Source: Aquabacterium parvum (GTDB lineage: Bacteria > Pseudomonadota > Gammaproteobacteria > Burkholderiales > Burkholderiaceae_C). Taken from it: 64,000 nt of DNA. Location: assembly GCF_001447195.1 (NCBI RefSeq), contig NZ_LFRI01000341.1:310001-374000 (forward strand), written 5' to 3'. Under the pieces are notes generated by a model. The model was not told the origin of the DNA. It did no database searches and was given only the letters and a program-made list of their open reading frames with translations. Both the position numbers and the translations under genes were made by a program. Shown piece after piece: positions 21,212 to 29,601 of this stretch (the first letter of the stretch is position 1; each line of letters opens with the position of its first letter).

Positions 21212-21238
21212 TTCAGTCCTCAGGAGCCATGCCGACAA
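21212..21238 (+). promoter_or_regulatory. Sigma-28 (FliA)-type promoter for chemoreceptor
   Basis: TTCAGTCC, 11 bases, GCCGACAA resembles the flagellar sigma-28 consensus TAAAGTTT-N11-GCCGATAA and lies 28 bases before the start of the chemoreceptor at 21267. The same TTCAGT -35 core and spacing occur before the second chemoreceptor in this window, which strengthens the call. Confidence 0.6.
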
Positions 21239-21266
21239 CGACAATGAATGCGAAAAGGAGCACGAC

Positions 21267-22811
21267 ATGTCGTTTTTCCGTGAGCGCGGGTTGGCTGCCC
21301 GCATCGCCCTGGCTTCGGTGCTGGTTTGCGCCGGGTTGATCGGGGCCGCCATCTTCACGGTGTGGCGTCTGCAGGACGTCTCGGCCACCAGCGGGCTGAC
21401 GGCCATGAACCGCATCCCTCAACTGGCCGGGATCGCCCAGGTTGAGCTCAACGTCACCCGGGCTTCACTGCAACTGCGCCACGCCATGCTGGCGCGCACG
21501 CCCGCCGAGCGCGACGCGGCCTTGCAGGACGTTCAAGCCAAGCGCGAACTGATCGAGCAGTTGCTCAAAACCTACGAGCAACAGCTGTTCACCGAATCTG
21601 GCAAGCAACGCTTTGAAGCCATCCCGCCGGCGGTCCGGGCCTTCTGGGTACATGGGGAAACCAACGTCAAACTCATCACCGAGGGCCGCAAGGACGAAGC
21701 CTTCGCTTACCTGGTGGATCACACCATCCCCGCTCGCAACGCGCTGCTCAAGGAGCTCGCAGCAACCGTGAGCTACCAGCGCGACAGCGCCGAGCAGGAC
21801 ATCGCACGCATCCAGTCCAGCATCCAGCAGACGCTGACGGTGCTCATCGGTGTGTTCGTCTTCATCGGCGGCGCCATGGTGACGCTGTCCTGGTGGATCG
21901 GTCGCACCCTGAAGCGGCGAGTGGACAGATCTCGAGAGGTGGCCGAACGCGTGCGCGACGGCGACCTGCGCACCACCATCCAGGAAGACCACCGCGACGA
22001 GTTCACCCCGTTGCTGGAGGCGCTGTGCGACATGCAAAGCAGCCTGACCCAGGTGGTCACGAGGGTGCGCGGCAACGCCGAAGCCGTGGCCACGGCCAGC
22101 GCGCAGATTTCACAAGGCAGCCAGGACCTGTCCCAGCGCACCGAGCAACAAGCCGGCTCGCTGCAGCAAACCGCCTCCACGATGTCGGACCTGGGGCACA
22201 CGGTGCAGCGCAACGCAGAGAACGCGCTGCAGGCCACCACCATGGCTCAGGAAGCGGCCAAGGTCGCAGAAGAAGGTGGCGGGGTCGTGCGCGAAGTGGT
22301 CGAGACGATGCAGGGCATCAACGAGGCCTCGCGCAAGATCTCAGACATCATCTCGGTGATCGACGGCATCGCCTTCCAGACCAACATCCTGGCGCTGAAC
22401 GCGGCGGTGGAGGCCGCCCGCGCGGGTGAACAAGGCCGAGGCTTCGCGGTGGTGGCTGCCGAGGTGCGTTCGCTGGCGCAGCGCAGCGCGGGTGCCGCCC
22501 GCGAGATCAAGCACCTCATCACGGCCAGTGCCGAGCGCGTCGAGCGTGGCAGCACGCTGGTCAACCAGGCGGGCGACACCATGGTCCAGATCGTGGACGC
22601 CATCGGTCGCGTCAACACCATCGTGGCCGAGATCAGCACGGCCAGCGCCGAGCAGCAAGCCGGTGTGTCGGTGGTCGGTCAGGCCATCCAGCAAATGGAC
22701 CACGGCACGCAGCAGAACGCGGCCTTGGTGGAAGAGTCGGCCTCGGCCTCCGAGAGCCTGCAGCACCAGGCCGCCGAGCTGGTTCAGTCGGTGGCGGTGT
22801 TCAAGGTCTGA
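21267..22811 (+). CDS. Methyl-accepting chemotaxis protein
   Basis: A 514-residue chemoreceptor. It has a first membrane span near residues 12-33 and a periplasmic four-helix-bundle-type sensor (TRASLQLRHAMLARTPAERD). A second span lies near 192-212, followed by a HAMP domain (VAERVRDGDLRTTIQEDHRD) and a cytoplasmic signalling domain whose hairpin tip reads [20 protein letters not shown]. The C-terminus (SVAVFKV) lacks the NWETF-type CheR-binding pentapeptide. The ligand is unknown; its position next to alkB may be chance or may reflect taxis to hydrocarbons. ATG at 21267 follows AAAAGGAG. The gene end overlaps the end of the convergent AraC-family gene by 28 bases. Confidence 0.95.
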   Translation: MSFFRERGLAARIALASVLVCAGLIGAAIFTVWRLQDVSATSGLTAMNRIPQLAGIAQVELNVTRASLQLRHAMLARTPAERDAALQDVQAKRELIEQLLKTYEQQLFTESGKQRFEAIPPAVRAFWVHGETNVKLITEGRKDEAFAYLVDHTIPARNALLKELAATVSYQRDSAEQDIARIQSSIQQTLTVLIGVFVFIGGAMVTLSWWIGRTLKRRVDRSREVAERVRDGDLRTTIQEDHRDEFTPLLEALCDMQSSLTQVVTRVRGNAEAVATASAQISQGSQDLSQRTEQQAGSLQQTASTMSDLGHTVQRNAENALQATTMAQEAAKVAEEGGGVVREVVETMQGINEASRKISDIISVIDGIAFQTNILALNAAVEAARAGEQGRGFAVVAAEVRSLAQRSAGAAREIKHLITASAERVERGSTLVNQAGDTMVQIVDAIGRVNTIVAEISTASAEQQAGVSVVGQAIQQMDHGTQQNAALVEESASASESLQHQAAELVQSVAVFKV

Positions 22812-23878
22812 GCACCGGCCGATCGCCTGAAATCACTCGGGGGCATGCCCACCCAGCGCCGAAAGGTGCGACTGAAGTTGGACGTGTCCTGGTAGCCGAG
22901 CCGGTCGGCGATGACCTCGACCGTCAGGTCGGAGTTGAGCAGCCACCAGCAGGCCAGGTCCTCGCGCACGCGGTCCAGCAGTTGCTGGTAGGTCAGGCCC
23001 TCGTCGCGCAGCTTGCGGATCAGCGTGCGGCTGGAGACGTGCTCGCGCTCGGCCAGCTCGATCAGGGTCGGGTAGCGGCCCTCGCAGGCCAGCAACTGGC
23101 GCAAGACGCGATCGCCCACGGGCCCCAGTCGGTCGCGCGGGTCGTTCTGCTGTGACCACAGGCGCTCGCACTCGCGCAGGGCCATGCGGTGGGTCTGCGG
23201 GTCCGGGGCCAGCCCCGGGTGGCTGAGCAAGGAGGCCGGCAACACCATGGCCGAGCGCTCCACACCGAACTTCACCGAGGGCCACCAGCGCCGGTAGGCA
23301 TCGGCCCAAGGCGGCTCCGGAAAGGCAAACTCCACGCGCGCCACGCGGGTCATGTCCAGCCCCGTGAGGGTGTCGAGCAGGCGCAGGCCCGCGCCCATCA
23401 GGTGGCCCATGATGTACTCGCGCACGTCGGGCGCCTGCAGGTGCTCGCGCATCCACAAGGTCACCTCCTCGCCTTGTGTGGCCACCTCCAGCGAGATCAG
23501 GCTTTGTCGCAAGCCGGCGTGTCGCTGGATCAAAGCCAGCGCCTGCCCCACGTTGTCGCACGACATGGCCGCCACGCCCACCGGCCCGTGCGCCGACAAC
23601 TGCGTGCCCCAACCCACCGTGATGCCCAGCCAGGGCTCTTGCGTGAGCGCCACCGCGCGCCGGATCAGCCGGGTCACCTCGTCGAAGCTCAGGTAGCGGT
23701 TGCCCTCGTGCAGCGCGGCCCAGTTCAACCGAGTGCCCGCCAGGATCTGCGCCTCATCGAAGCCACGGCGGCGCATCTCGGCGCAGATCAGCCGGGCGTA
23801 GATGGGGTGCAGCGCGGGCGCCAGCCAGTCGGCCGCCTGCGCGGGAAGGGTTCGGGGGCTCACAGGGTTTGTCACCAA
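22784..23878 (-). CDS. AraC-family transcriptional regulator next to alkB
   Basis: A protein of about 364 residues with an N-terminal arabinose-binding-type domain (PF12625 style: LICAEMRRRGFDEAQILAG) and a C-terminal AraC DNA-binding domain (TLIELAEREHVSSRTLIRKL and VIADRLGYQDTSNFSRTFRR). It is transcribed away from alkB, 109 bases apart, and is the obvious candidate to control it. The start is uncertain: a TTG at 23878 is adjacent to a GTG at 23875, and neither has a clear ribosome-binding site. The 3' end overlaps the convergent chemoreceptor gene. Confidence 0.9.
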   Translation of the reverse strand: MVTNPVSPRTLPAQAADWLAPALHPIYARLICAEMRRRGFDEAQILAGTRLNWAALHEGNRYLSFDEVTRLIRRAVALTQEPWLGITVGWGTQLSAHGPVGVAAMSCDNVGQALALIQRHAGLRQSLISLEVATQGEEVTLWMREHLQAPDVREYIMGHLMGAGLRLLDTLTGLDMTRVARVEFAFPEPPWADAYRRWWPSVKFGVERSAMVLPASLLSHPGLAPDPQTHRMALRECERLWSQQNDPRDRLGPVGDRVLRQLLACEGRYPTLIELAEREHVSSRTLIRKLRDEGLTYQQLLDRVREDLACWWLLNSDLTVEVIADRLGYQDTSNFSRTFRRWVGMPPSDFRRSAGAQTLNTATD

Positions 23879-23906
23879 ATGACGATAAGTTGCCAGCGCC
23901 GACGGT

Positions 23907-23950
23907 ACCCCATTTCGCCCTGCCCTCGCAAGATCGCATCACCCCATTTC
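23907..23950. promoter_or_regulatory. Direct repeats ACCCCATTTC in the alkB promoter region
   Basis: The ten bases ACCCCATTTC occur identically at 23907-23916 and 23941-23950, 34 bases apart centre to centre, inside the 109-base space between the AraC-family gene and alkB. Direct repeats are typical of AraC-family binding sites. Assignment to this regulator is inference. Confidence 0.5.
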
Positions 23951-23987
23951 ACGGTTTCACACCGAGACACACCGAGGAGACAACAAC

Positions 23988-25178
23988 ATGAGCGCCGTGC
24001 TACCCGACCCATTGGCCACGTCCTACCGGGACCCGAAGAAACCGCTTTGGCTGCTGCCCGCCCTGATCCCGGCCATCGTCGCCACAGGCCCCATCGCCCA
24101 CCTGATGGGTCAAGACCACGCCGCCTGGTACGTCCTGCCCTTTCTGGTGCTGTTCGTGCTGGTGCCCATCCTCGACTGGCTGATCGGCGACGACACCAGC
24201 AACCCGCCCGAAGCCGCCGTGCCCGACCTCGAGCGCCGCGCCTTCTACCGCTGGATGATCTACCTGGCCATCCCCGTGGGCTGGGCCACCACGCTGTTCA
24301 ACGTGTGGTTCCTGAGCACGCACGCGGTGCCTTGGTATGGCGTCGTCACCACCGTCATCATCAACGGCTTCATGCTGGGCCTGGTGATGAACATGAGCCA
24401 CGAGCTCGGCCACAAGAAGGAATGGCTGCCCCGCAAGGCCGCGCTGTTCAACCTCTCGCTGGGTGCCTACGTGCACTTCTGCATCGAGCACAACCGCGGC
24501 CACCACCGCCACGTGGCCACGCCGGAAGACCCGGCCTCGTCCAAGATGGGCGAGACCATCTACCGCTTCATGTTCCGCGAGATGCCCGGCGCCTACTTCC
24601 GCGGCTGGGACCTGGAGGTCGAGCGCCTGGAGCGCCAGGGCAAGTCGGCCTGGAGCCTGGACAACGAGATCGTGCAGGGCTGGATCGGCACCGCCATCGT
24701 CTGGGGTGGCATGACCTTGTGGCTGGGCACGCAAGCGTTGGTGTTGCTGATGGTGCTGGCCTTCCTGGGCGCCTTCATGCTGACCTCGGCCAACTACATC
24801 GAGCACTACGGCCTGGTGCGCCAGAAAAAGGCCGATGGCCGCTACGAGCACTGCCAGCCGCACCACTCGTGGAACAGCAACCACGTGCTGTCCAACATCC
24901 TGACCTTCCAGCTGCAGCGCCACTCCGACCACCACGCCAACCCCACGCGCAGCTACCAGTCGCTGCGCAGCTTCCACGACATCCCCACCTTCCTGCCACT
25001 GGGCTACACGGGCATGTTCCTGGTCGCTTACGTGCCCTGGCTGTGGTTTGCCGTGATGGACAAGCGCGTGGTCAAGGCCACGGGTGGCGACGCCTCGCGC
25101 ATCAACTTCCTGCCGGCGCAGCGCAAGCGGCTGGTCAAGGCCTTCGGGATGAAGGATGAGGTGGGGGCTGCGGCCTGA
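23988..25178 (+). CDS. alkB: Alkane 1-monooxygenase (integral-membrane diiron hydroxylase)
   Basis: AlkB hydroxylates the terminal methyl group of medium-chain alkanes in the inner membrane, using electrons from rubredoxin. The 396-residue protein has several hydrophobic spans and all His boxes of the family: HELGH at 138-142, HNRGHHRH at 168-175, NYIEHYG with His 273, and LQRHSDHHAN with His 312, 315 and 316. Length is typical and no rubredoxin domain is fused; no rubredoxin or rubredoxin reductase gene is visible nearby. GAGGAGAC precedes the ATG. The divergent AraC-family gene is its probable regulator. Confidence 0.95.
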   Translation: MSAVLPDPLATSYRDPKKPLWLLPALIPAIVATGPIAHLMGQDHAAWYVLPFLVLFVLVPILDWLIGDDTSNPPEAAVPDLERRAFYRWMIYLAIPVGWATTLFNVWFLSTHAVPWYGVVTTVIINGFMLGLVMNMSHELGHKKEWLPRKAALFNLSLGAYVHFCIEHNRGHHRHVATPEDPASSKMGETIYRFMFREMPGAYFRGWDLEVERLERQGKSAWSLDNEIVQGWIGTAIVWGGMTLWLGTQALVLLMVLAFLGAFMLTSANYIEHYGLVRQKKADGRYEHCQPHHSWNSNHVLSNILTFQLQRHSDHHANPTRSYQSLRSFHDIPTFLPLGYTGMFLVAYVPWLWFAVMDKRVVKATGGDASRINFLPAQRKRLVKAFGMKDEVGAAA

Positions 25179-25206
25179 GGCCTGGTCATGCCCCAGCCCG
25201 CCAGCG

Positions 25207-25866
25207 TCACGCCGCAGGAGGGCTCACCCCAGGCCCCACAGGCGGAAACCGCTTGAAGGCCTCGGTGGATTCCATCTTCGCGGCCAGGGCTGCCAACACC
25301 GGGTGCGTGGCTGCCACCGCCAGGCTGGGCTCGACCTCACCGACAAACTGCCAGGCGATGGCGGCCGTGATGCCCGCCTGCCGCGTGGGTTGGCCCTGCA
25401 CCGGCGCCAGCGCCTCGGGCTGCCGAGCCACCGCTTGCTCCAGGCCCGCGAGCGCTGCCACGAGCTGCCCCCGCACGCGCTCCAGCCAAGGGCCATGCTG
25501 CTTGTCCGCGGGGCGCAGCTTGCGCTCGTAAATGGACTGCACGCCCTTGTCGCACGCGGCCATGGCCAGGCTCAGCACGCAGAAGTCGTGCTGCAGCTCG
25601 TGGGCCTCGGAAGGCCACAGGTACCGACCCTGGCTGTGCGCCGCCTCGATGAACTGCAGGATGAGCGACGAGTCCATCAACACCTCGCCATCGGGGCAGA
25701 CCAGCGTGGGCGCCTTGACGACGGGGTTGATGCGCTGGAACTGCGCAAAGGTGCTGACGACAGAGACGGCCTCGTGCTCGAACGCCACGCCCAGGCAGTG
25801 CATGGAGATGGCCACGCGGCGCACATAGGGCGAGTCGAGCATGCCGATGAGGCGCAGGGGTGGCAT
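25207..25866 (-). CDS. Glutathione S-transferase-like protein
   Basis: A 219-residue protein with a thioredoxin-like N-terminal domain (LIGMLDSPYVRRVAISMHCL, INPVVKAPTLVCPDGEVLMD then SSLILQFIE) and an all-helical C-terminal domain, the layout of glutathione S-transferases. The SPYVRRV region holds the probable glutathione-activating Ser, and DSS is the conserved gamma-glutamyl binding turn. The substrate is unknown; a detoxification role would fit the surrounding catabolic genes. It converges with alkB, with 28 bases between the stops. Confidence 0.87.
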   Translation of the reverse strand: MPPLRLIGMLDSPYVRRVAISMHCLGVAFEHEAVSVVSTFAQFQRINPVVKAPTLVCPDGEVLMDSSLILQFIEAAHSQGRYLWPSEAHELQHDFCVLSLAMAACDKGVQSIYERKLRPADKQHGPWLERVRGQLVAALAGLEQAVARQPEALAPVQGQPTRQAGITAAIAWQFVGEVEPSLAVAATHPVLAALAAKMESTEAFKRFPPVGPGVSPPAA

Positions 25867-25991
25867 GGGGGCTCCTGGGTTTGGTTTGGACGGGCCAGTA
25901 TGCTGCGGACTGACACAGATGCACAGAAGGCTGGCAGGCCCCGTGACAATCGAAACCAGCCTAACCTCGTGCGATGCGCCTGCCTTTCACC

Positions 25992-26474
25992 ATGGATAAA
26001 TTCTTGCTGAAGCAGCAGGTGCTGGAACGGCTCGCCGAAGACCTGCTGCAAGCCGAACAGGCAGCGCGGGTGGCCCATGAAACGGCGACCCACGAAGAAA
26101 ACATCGCCGAAAACAAATACGACACGCTGGGACTCGAAGCCGCCTACCTGGCCTCCGGCCAAGCTCAGCGCGCCGAAGCCATCCGCCAGGTGATGGCCAA
26201 TTGGCGTCAGTTCCGCCCAGGTCCCTACGAGCCCAGCAAAGGCATACAGCTCGGCGCGTTGGTCTGCCTGGCAGATGCCACCGACAAGCAGCAACGACTC
26301 TTTCTGGGACCCGTTGGGGGCACCATGAAGTTGGTCTGCGGCACTCAGCCCGTTCAGGTCATCAGCGTCGAAGCCCCATTGGGCAAGGCCTTGCTGGGCA
26401 AGTTCGAGGGGGATGAGGTGGCGATACAGGTCGCTCAGATCCGGCAGCAGTTTGAGGTGCTGGAGGTTGTTTGA
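25992..26474 (+). CDS. GreA/GreB-like transcription elongation factor family protein
   Basis: A 160-residue protein laid out like Gre factors. An N-terminal coiled coil carries an acidic tip, EENIAENKYDTLG, comparable to the D/E-rich tip that Gre proteins insert into the RNA polymerase secondary channel. A C-terminal FKBP-like domain follows (LGALVCLADATDKQQRLFLG, VEAPLGKALLGKFEGDEV). The matches are weaker than for true GreA or GreB, so it may be a stress-related paralogue rather than the housekeeping factor. ATG at 25992 begins the coiled coil; an in-frame ATG at 25974 is possible. Confidence 0.72.
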   Translation: MDKFLLKQQVLERLAEDLLQAEQAARVAHETATHEENIAENKYDTLGLEAAYLASGQAQRAEAIRQVMANWRQFRPGPYEPSKGIQLGALVCLADATDKQQRLFLGPVGGTMKLVCGTQPVQVISVEAPLGKALLGKFEGDEVAIQVAQIRQQFEVLEVV

Positions 26475-26949
26475 GCCGTAAGTGAGTTCACGCCCGGTTG
26501 AGCGAGGTGAGCAGGGCTTTGAAACCAGCAGCGAGGCTTGAGAAGTCACCGGCGAACGGTGACTGCAGGCAGCTCGGAACCGTGGACTCGGTCGGTGAGG
26601 CATCGCGAGCCGGACCCGTTTCATACCACCCGACATCGGACTGCACGCACCCGCGGTGCCCGACCACGCGTGCCACGAGTACATCGACTTCAGCAGCACA
26701 GGGCTGGATGCGATGCGCTTTTGCATAACGGCCTTGCAAGAGGCGCAATGGGGTCTGACACCGGAGCCCGATTTCGGAGCATCAGGGCCTCGCCGCACTT
26801 GCGCCTGTCTTCGCAGCATGGCGCGACCACCTCCAAGAAGGCCTGCGCAGGTTCAGCGTTTTGTAACACCCTGCTTTAGAGAGCTGTGATGAAATGTCCG
26901 AAGAGGGCCTCGATGCTCTCTACCCACATCGATCACAAAGCAGGGAATC
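26475..26949. other. Intergenic region without a convincing gene
   Basis: About 475 bases. Short open frames exist on both strands but none has a ribosome-binding site or recognisable protein. Visible structure: an inverted repeat GTCACCG/CGGTGAC at 26545-26563, and AATGGGGTCTGACACC near 26751, which resembles half of a REP-type element. The promoter of the downstream secreted-protein gene should lie here, but I see no convincing -35/-10 pair. Confidence 0.5.
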
Positions 26950-29394
26950 ATGAAGCAACGACATCGCTACAGCGCGCTCGCGCTGGCAGCCGGCATGGCT
27001 GCGACCGCATCCGCCCCCGTCCAGGCCCAGGCCCCTTCACCCAGCGACATCTTGTTCAGTTGGCGCTTTGATGGACGCGCGGCACCGGCCACCCAGTCGG
27101 CCGCCCTCCAGGCGGCCGACGGCTTCCATGCCACGGTGCTCTGGTGGCACTACACATCCAAGAACGGTGGGATCTACTCCACCCAGCCCTTCATCAACCT
27201 GGGCATGAAGGCGCAGTGCACCATCAACAACCACGTCCTGATCAACAACCAGAGCACGGCTGATGAAGCGCAGGCCTGTCTGAGTGCCGATGGTCTGCCT
27301 CTCAACGCGATCGTCGCCGGCAAGTACATCGGCGATGCACTCAAGCGTGAGCAACTCCAGAAGACGCTCATTGCCGATGCCAAGGCAGCCGGCTGCAACT
27401 CCGTTCAGTACGACGACGGCGGCACGAACTTCGCCAGCGCGCTGACCGGCGACAGGGATGGCCGCAAGGGTTGCCACGGCAGCAGCCAGTTCAACACCTT
27501 CCTGAAAGACCGACTGGCTCCGGCATTCAAGCAGCAACTGCCGTCGCTTGACATCTCGACCACCGGCGAGAAGTTCGACTATGCCAAGTACGTGCGCGGC
27601 GAATACAGCTTCCAGAATGCCCCTCTGACAGCTGAACTCCAGAGCCTGTTTTTGCGCTTCAGCGAAAAGGTGAGCAACGACCACCTGGGCTCGCTGCGCA
27701 ATGAAGTGCGCAACGTGATGGGCGCGAGCGGCACGCTGATGGCCAACACCGCCTACTGGCCTTATTACTCCAAGGTGATGGACCGCAACATAGATTGGGT
27801 CAACACCGAGTTGCCACTGAGCCAGACCGATCCGTTCGCCCTCACGCAGTTCATCGCGCCATTCAAGTTCACTGGCAAGCGCGTCGTGCTCAACCCTGTG
27901 CTGAGGCTGCAGCAAGAGCCGTCCCCGATTCCGTCCTGCCATGGCTCCCGCCCCATCCCCGTGATGAGCACCGAGCAGCGGCAAACCGACGAATACCGGC
28001 GCGTGACCATGAGCGCCTATGCCCTGGGTGCCCAGGCGGTCGCCCCTTGGGACATCTACATGTGTTCGCCTGGCACTTTCCCCGGCGCATGCCGGACAGG
28101 CGAGGCCGAGCGCTACTTCGGTGACCCGGCGCGCTTCGCCGATGTCTTCAACCTCATCAGCGGCAACAAGAGCCTGTTCGACAATTACGTCATCGACGGG
28201 CACATGGGCTTCATGGAGACATCGCGCGTCACCAAGAAGACGCCCCACCCCTCCTACCCCAATGTGATCGCGCTTGATTTCGAAGGGATTGGCACGCTCA
28301 AGGCCATTCCCGCCGGCTCACAGGTGACGATCAATGACCGGACGTACGTCACCGCCATGGTCACCACCGTGGGTGCGCTCTACCTCGCGAAGTCGGACGC
28401 GGACCAGATCGGGGTGTGCTCGGCCGTCCGGCAGATCACCCCCACCAACAGCCGGCAGGCCATTGAGTTCACACGCCGTCTCACGCCCCTTCCTTATGTG
28501 GCCGCCAATGTCGACTACACACACACCAGCGGCCCCAAGGCCGGCCAGACGGAAGCGCGCCTGACCTTGTCCAGCGAAAAGCTGTTTGCGGGCCTGACCG
28601 CAGGCACTCCTGGCTACGCCGTGTTCAAGCCGGCCAGCAGCGGGCCGGTGGCTGTGACATACACGCAGGATGCCAACGCAAGGCATCTGGTCGTCAGCTC
28701 GGCCACGGCGCAGGCGGTGCCGAGGGGCGCCGAACTGACGTACTTGCGTACCGGCTTCGAGGCAGCCGACTTCCTGAACCGCGGCCAATCGCTGTGGACG
28801 GTCGGCAGCGCCGAGTTCTATCCGGACGACGCCAGCCGCACCATGGTGAAGCTGGTCAGCCCCACTGGGCAGCCCCTGGCCGGGAACGTGCCTCAAGGCA
28901 CATCGATCACACTGCCTGGCATCACGGCCAGCACCAACGGCCCCTCCGGGGTCGGCAACGTCTACATTGCCGGCGATGTGCGCGAAAAGATCAAAGTGGG
29001 CGATCCGGTCATCGCTTCGGCACTGCCAGCCCTGGCGCCCTCGGCCACCACCAACAGCTTCGGAAAGTCGCGGTTGGACGTCAAGTGGGCCAGCGGCGCA
29101 CCTGCCGCGGCGATGGAAGGCGTGCTCGTCAGCTGGGGCGAGAACAAGATCTCGTCGACGCCCACGAGCAAGTTCGTGGTGCATGTGGTGCGGCCAGTTC
29201 CGGTCACAGCCACCACAGCGCCCGTCAACTTGAAGGTCGTGCTGCCCACCACCACCGCTGTGCGCTCGATCAAGGAATACAAGTTGGGGAGCGCGGCCCC
29301 CACAAGTCGGCCGATTCCCGCCCTCAGCGGACGTGAGCTTTCCTTGACCGTCTCCGCCACTGCGCAGTGGCACGTCTTGGAGATCGAGCAATAA
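26950..29394 (+). CDS. Large secreted protein of unrecognised family, possibly a glycoside-hydrolase-like enzyme
   Basis: An 814-residue exported protein. Residues 1-27 are a Sec signal peptide (YSALALAAGMAATASAPVQA). The first 430 residues alternate Trp/Tyr-rich strands and helices in a way compatible with a TIM barrel. NSVQYDDGGTNFAS carries adjacent Asp residues at 155-156, ANTAYWPYYSKVMDRN is aromatic-rich, and QAVAPWDIYMCSPGTFPGAC precedes RYFGDPARFADVF. The last 350 residues look like beta-sandwich domains ending in TAQWHVLEIEQ, as in many carbohydrate-active enzymes. I cannot assign a family, and the barrel and catalytic roles are inference. The gene stands alone, after a 475-base gap. 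Confidence 0.75.
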   Translation: MKQRHRYSALALAAGMAATASAPVQAQAPSPSDILFSWRFDGRAAPATQSAALQAADGFHATVLWWHYTSKNGGIYSTQPFINLGMKAQCTINNHVLINNQSTADEAQACLSADGLPLNAIVAGKYIGDALKREQLQKTLIADAKAAGCNSVQYDDGGTNFASALTGDRDGRKGCHGSSQFNTFLKDRLAPAFKQQLPSLDISTTGEKFDYAKYVRGEYSFQNAPLTAELQSLFLRFSEKVSNDHLGSLRNEVRNVMGASGTLMANTAYWPYYSKVMDRNIDWVNTELPLSQTDPFALTQFIAPFKFTGKRVVLNPVLRLQQEPSPIPSCHGSRPIPVMSTEQRQTDEYRRVTMSAYALGAQAVAPWDIYMCSPGTFPGACRTGEAERYFGDPARFADVFNLISGNKSLFDNYVIDGHMGFMETSRVTKKTPHPSYPNVIALDFEGIGTLKAIPAGSQVTINDRTYVTAMVTTVGALYLAKSDADQIGVCSAVRQITPTNSRQAIEFTRRLTPLPYVAANVDYTHTSGPKAGQTEARLTLSSEKLFAGLTAGTPGYAVFKPASSGPVAVTYTQDANARHLVVSSATAQAVPRGAELTYLRTGFEAADFLNRGQSLWTVGSAEFYPDDASRTMVKLVSPTGQPLAGNVPQGTSITLPGITASTNGPSGVGNVYIAGDVREKIKVGDPVIASALPALAPSATTNSFGKSRLDVKWASGAPAAAMEGVLVSWGENKISSTPTSKFVVHVVRPVPVTATTAPVNLKVVLPTTTAVRSIKEYKLGSAAPTSRPIPALSGRELSLTVSATAQWHVLEIEQ

Positions 29395-29430
29395 GCCTTG
29401 TAGCAAAAGCGGTGAACGTGCGATAGGCAG

Positions 29431-29471
29431 GAGTCGGCCGACGGTTCGCCGCCGGCCGCGCTCTCCGACTC
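29431..29471. repeat. Inverted repeat after the secreted-protein gene
   Basis: GAGTCGG (29431-29437) and CCGACTC (29465-29471) enclose a second GC-rich hairpin (CGGCCG against CGGCCG). There is no T-run, so it may help stop transcription or stabilise mRNA ends but is not a standard terminator. It lies in the 207-base space between convergent genes. Confidence 0.4.
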
Positions 29472-29601
29472 GATGTAGGCGTGCGTCAGCTGCATCGCCG
29501 TGGGCGGCTTGCGCGACAAATCCCGACTGGGCGTCGATGGATGGCACTGCAAACCATCCAGTCGAACCAACCGCTAACAGCCGCTCCCGTCACGCGAGAC
29601 G

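Noticed and set aside
26747..26765. AATGGGGTCTGACACC as a REP-type or RAYT-linked repeat
   Set aside because: Only one half-like copy is seen, with no partner arm and no transposase nearby, so a mobile-element call is not supported.
26488..26889. Several short open frames on both strands between the Gre-like and secreted-protein genes
   Set aside because: They overlap one another, lack ribosome-binding sites and show no protein-like pattern; treated as non-coding.
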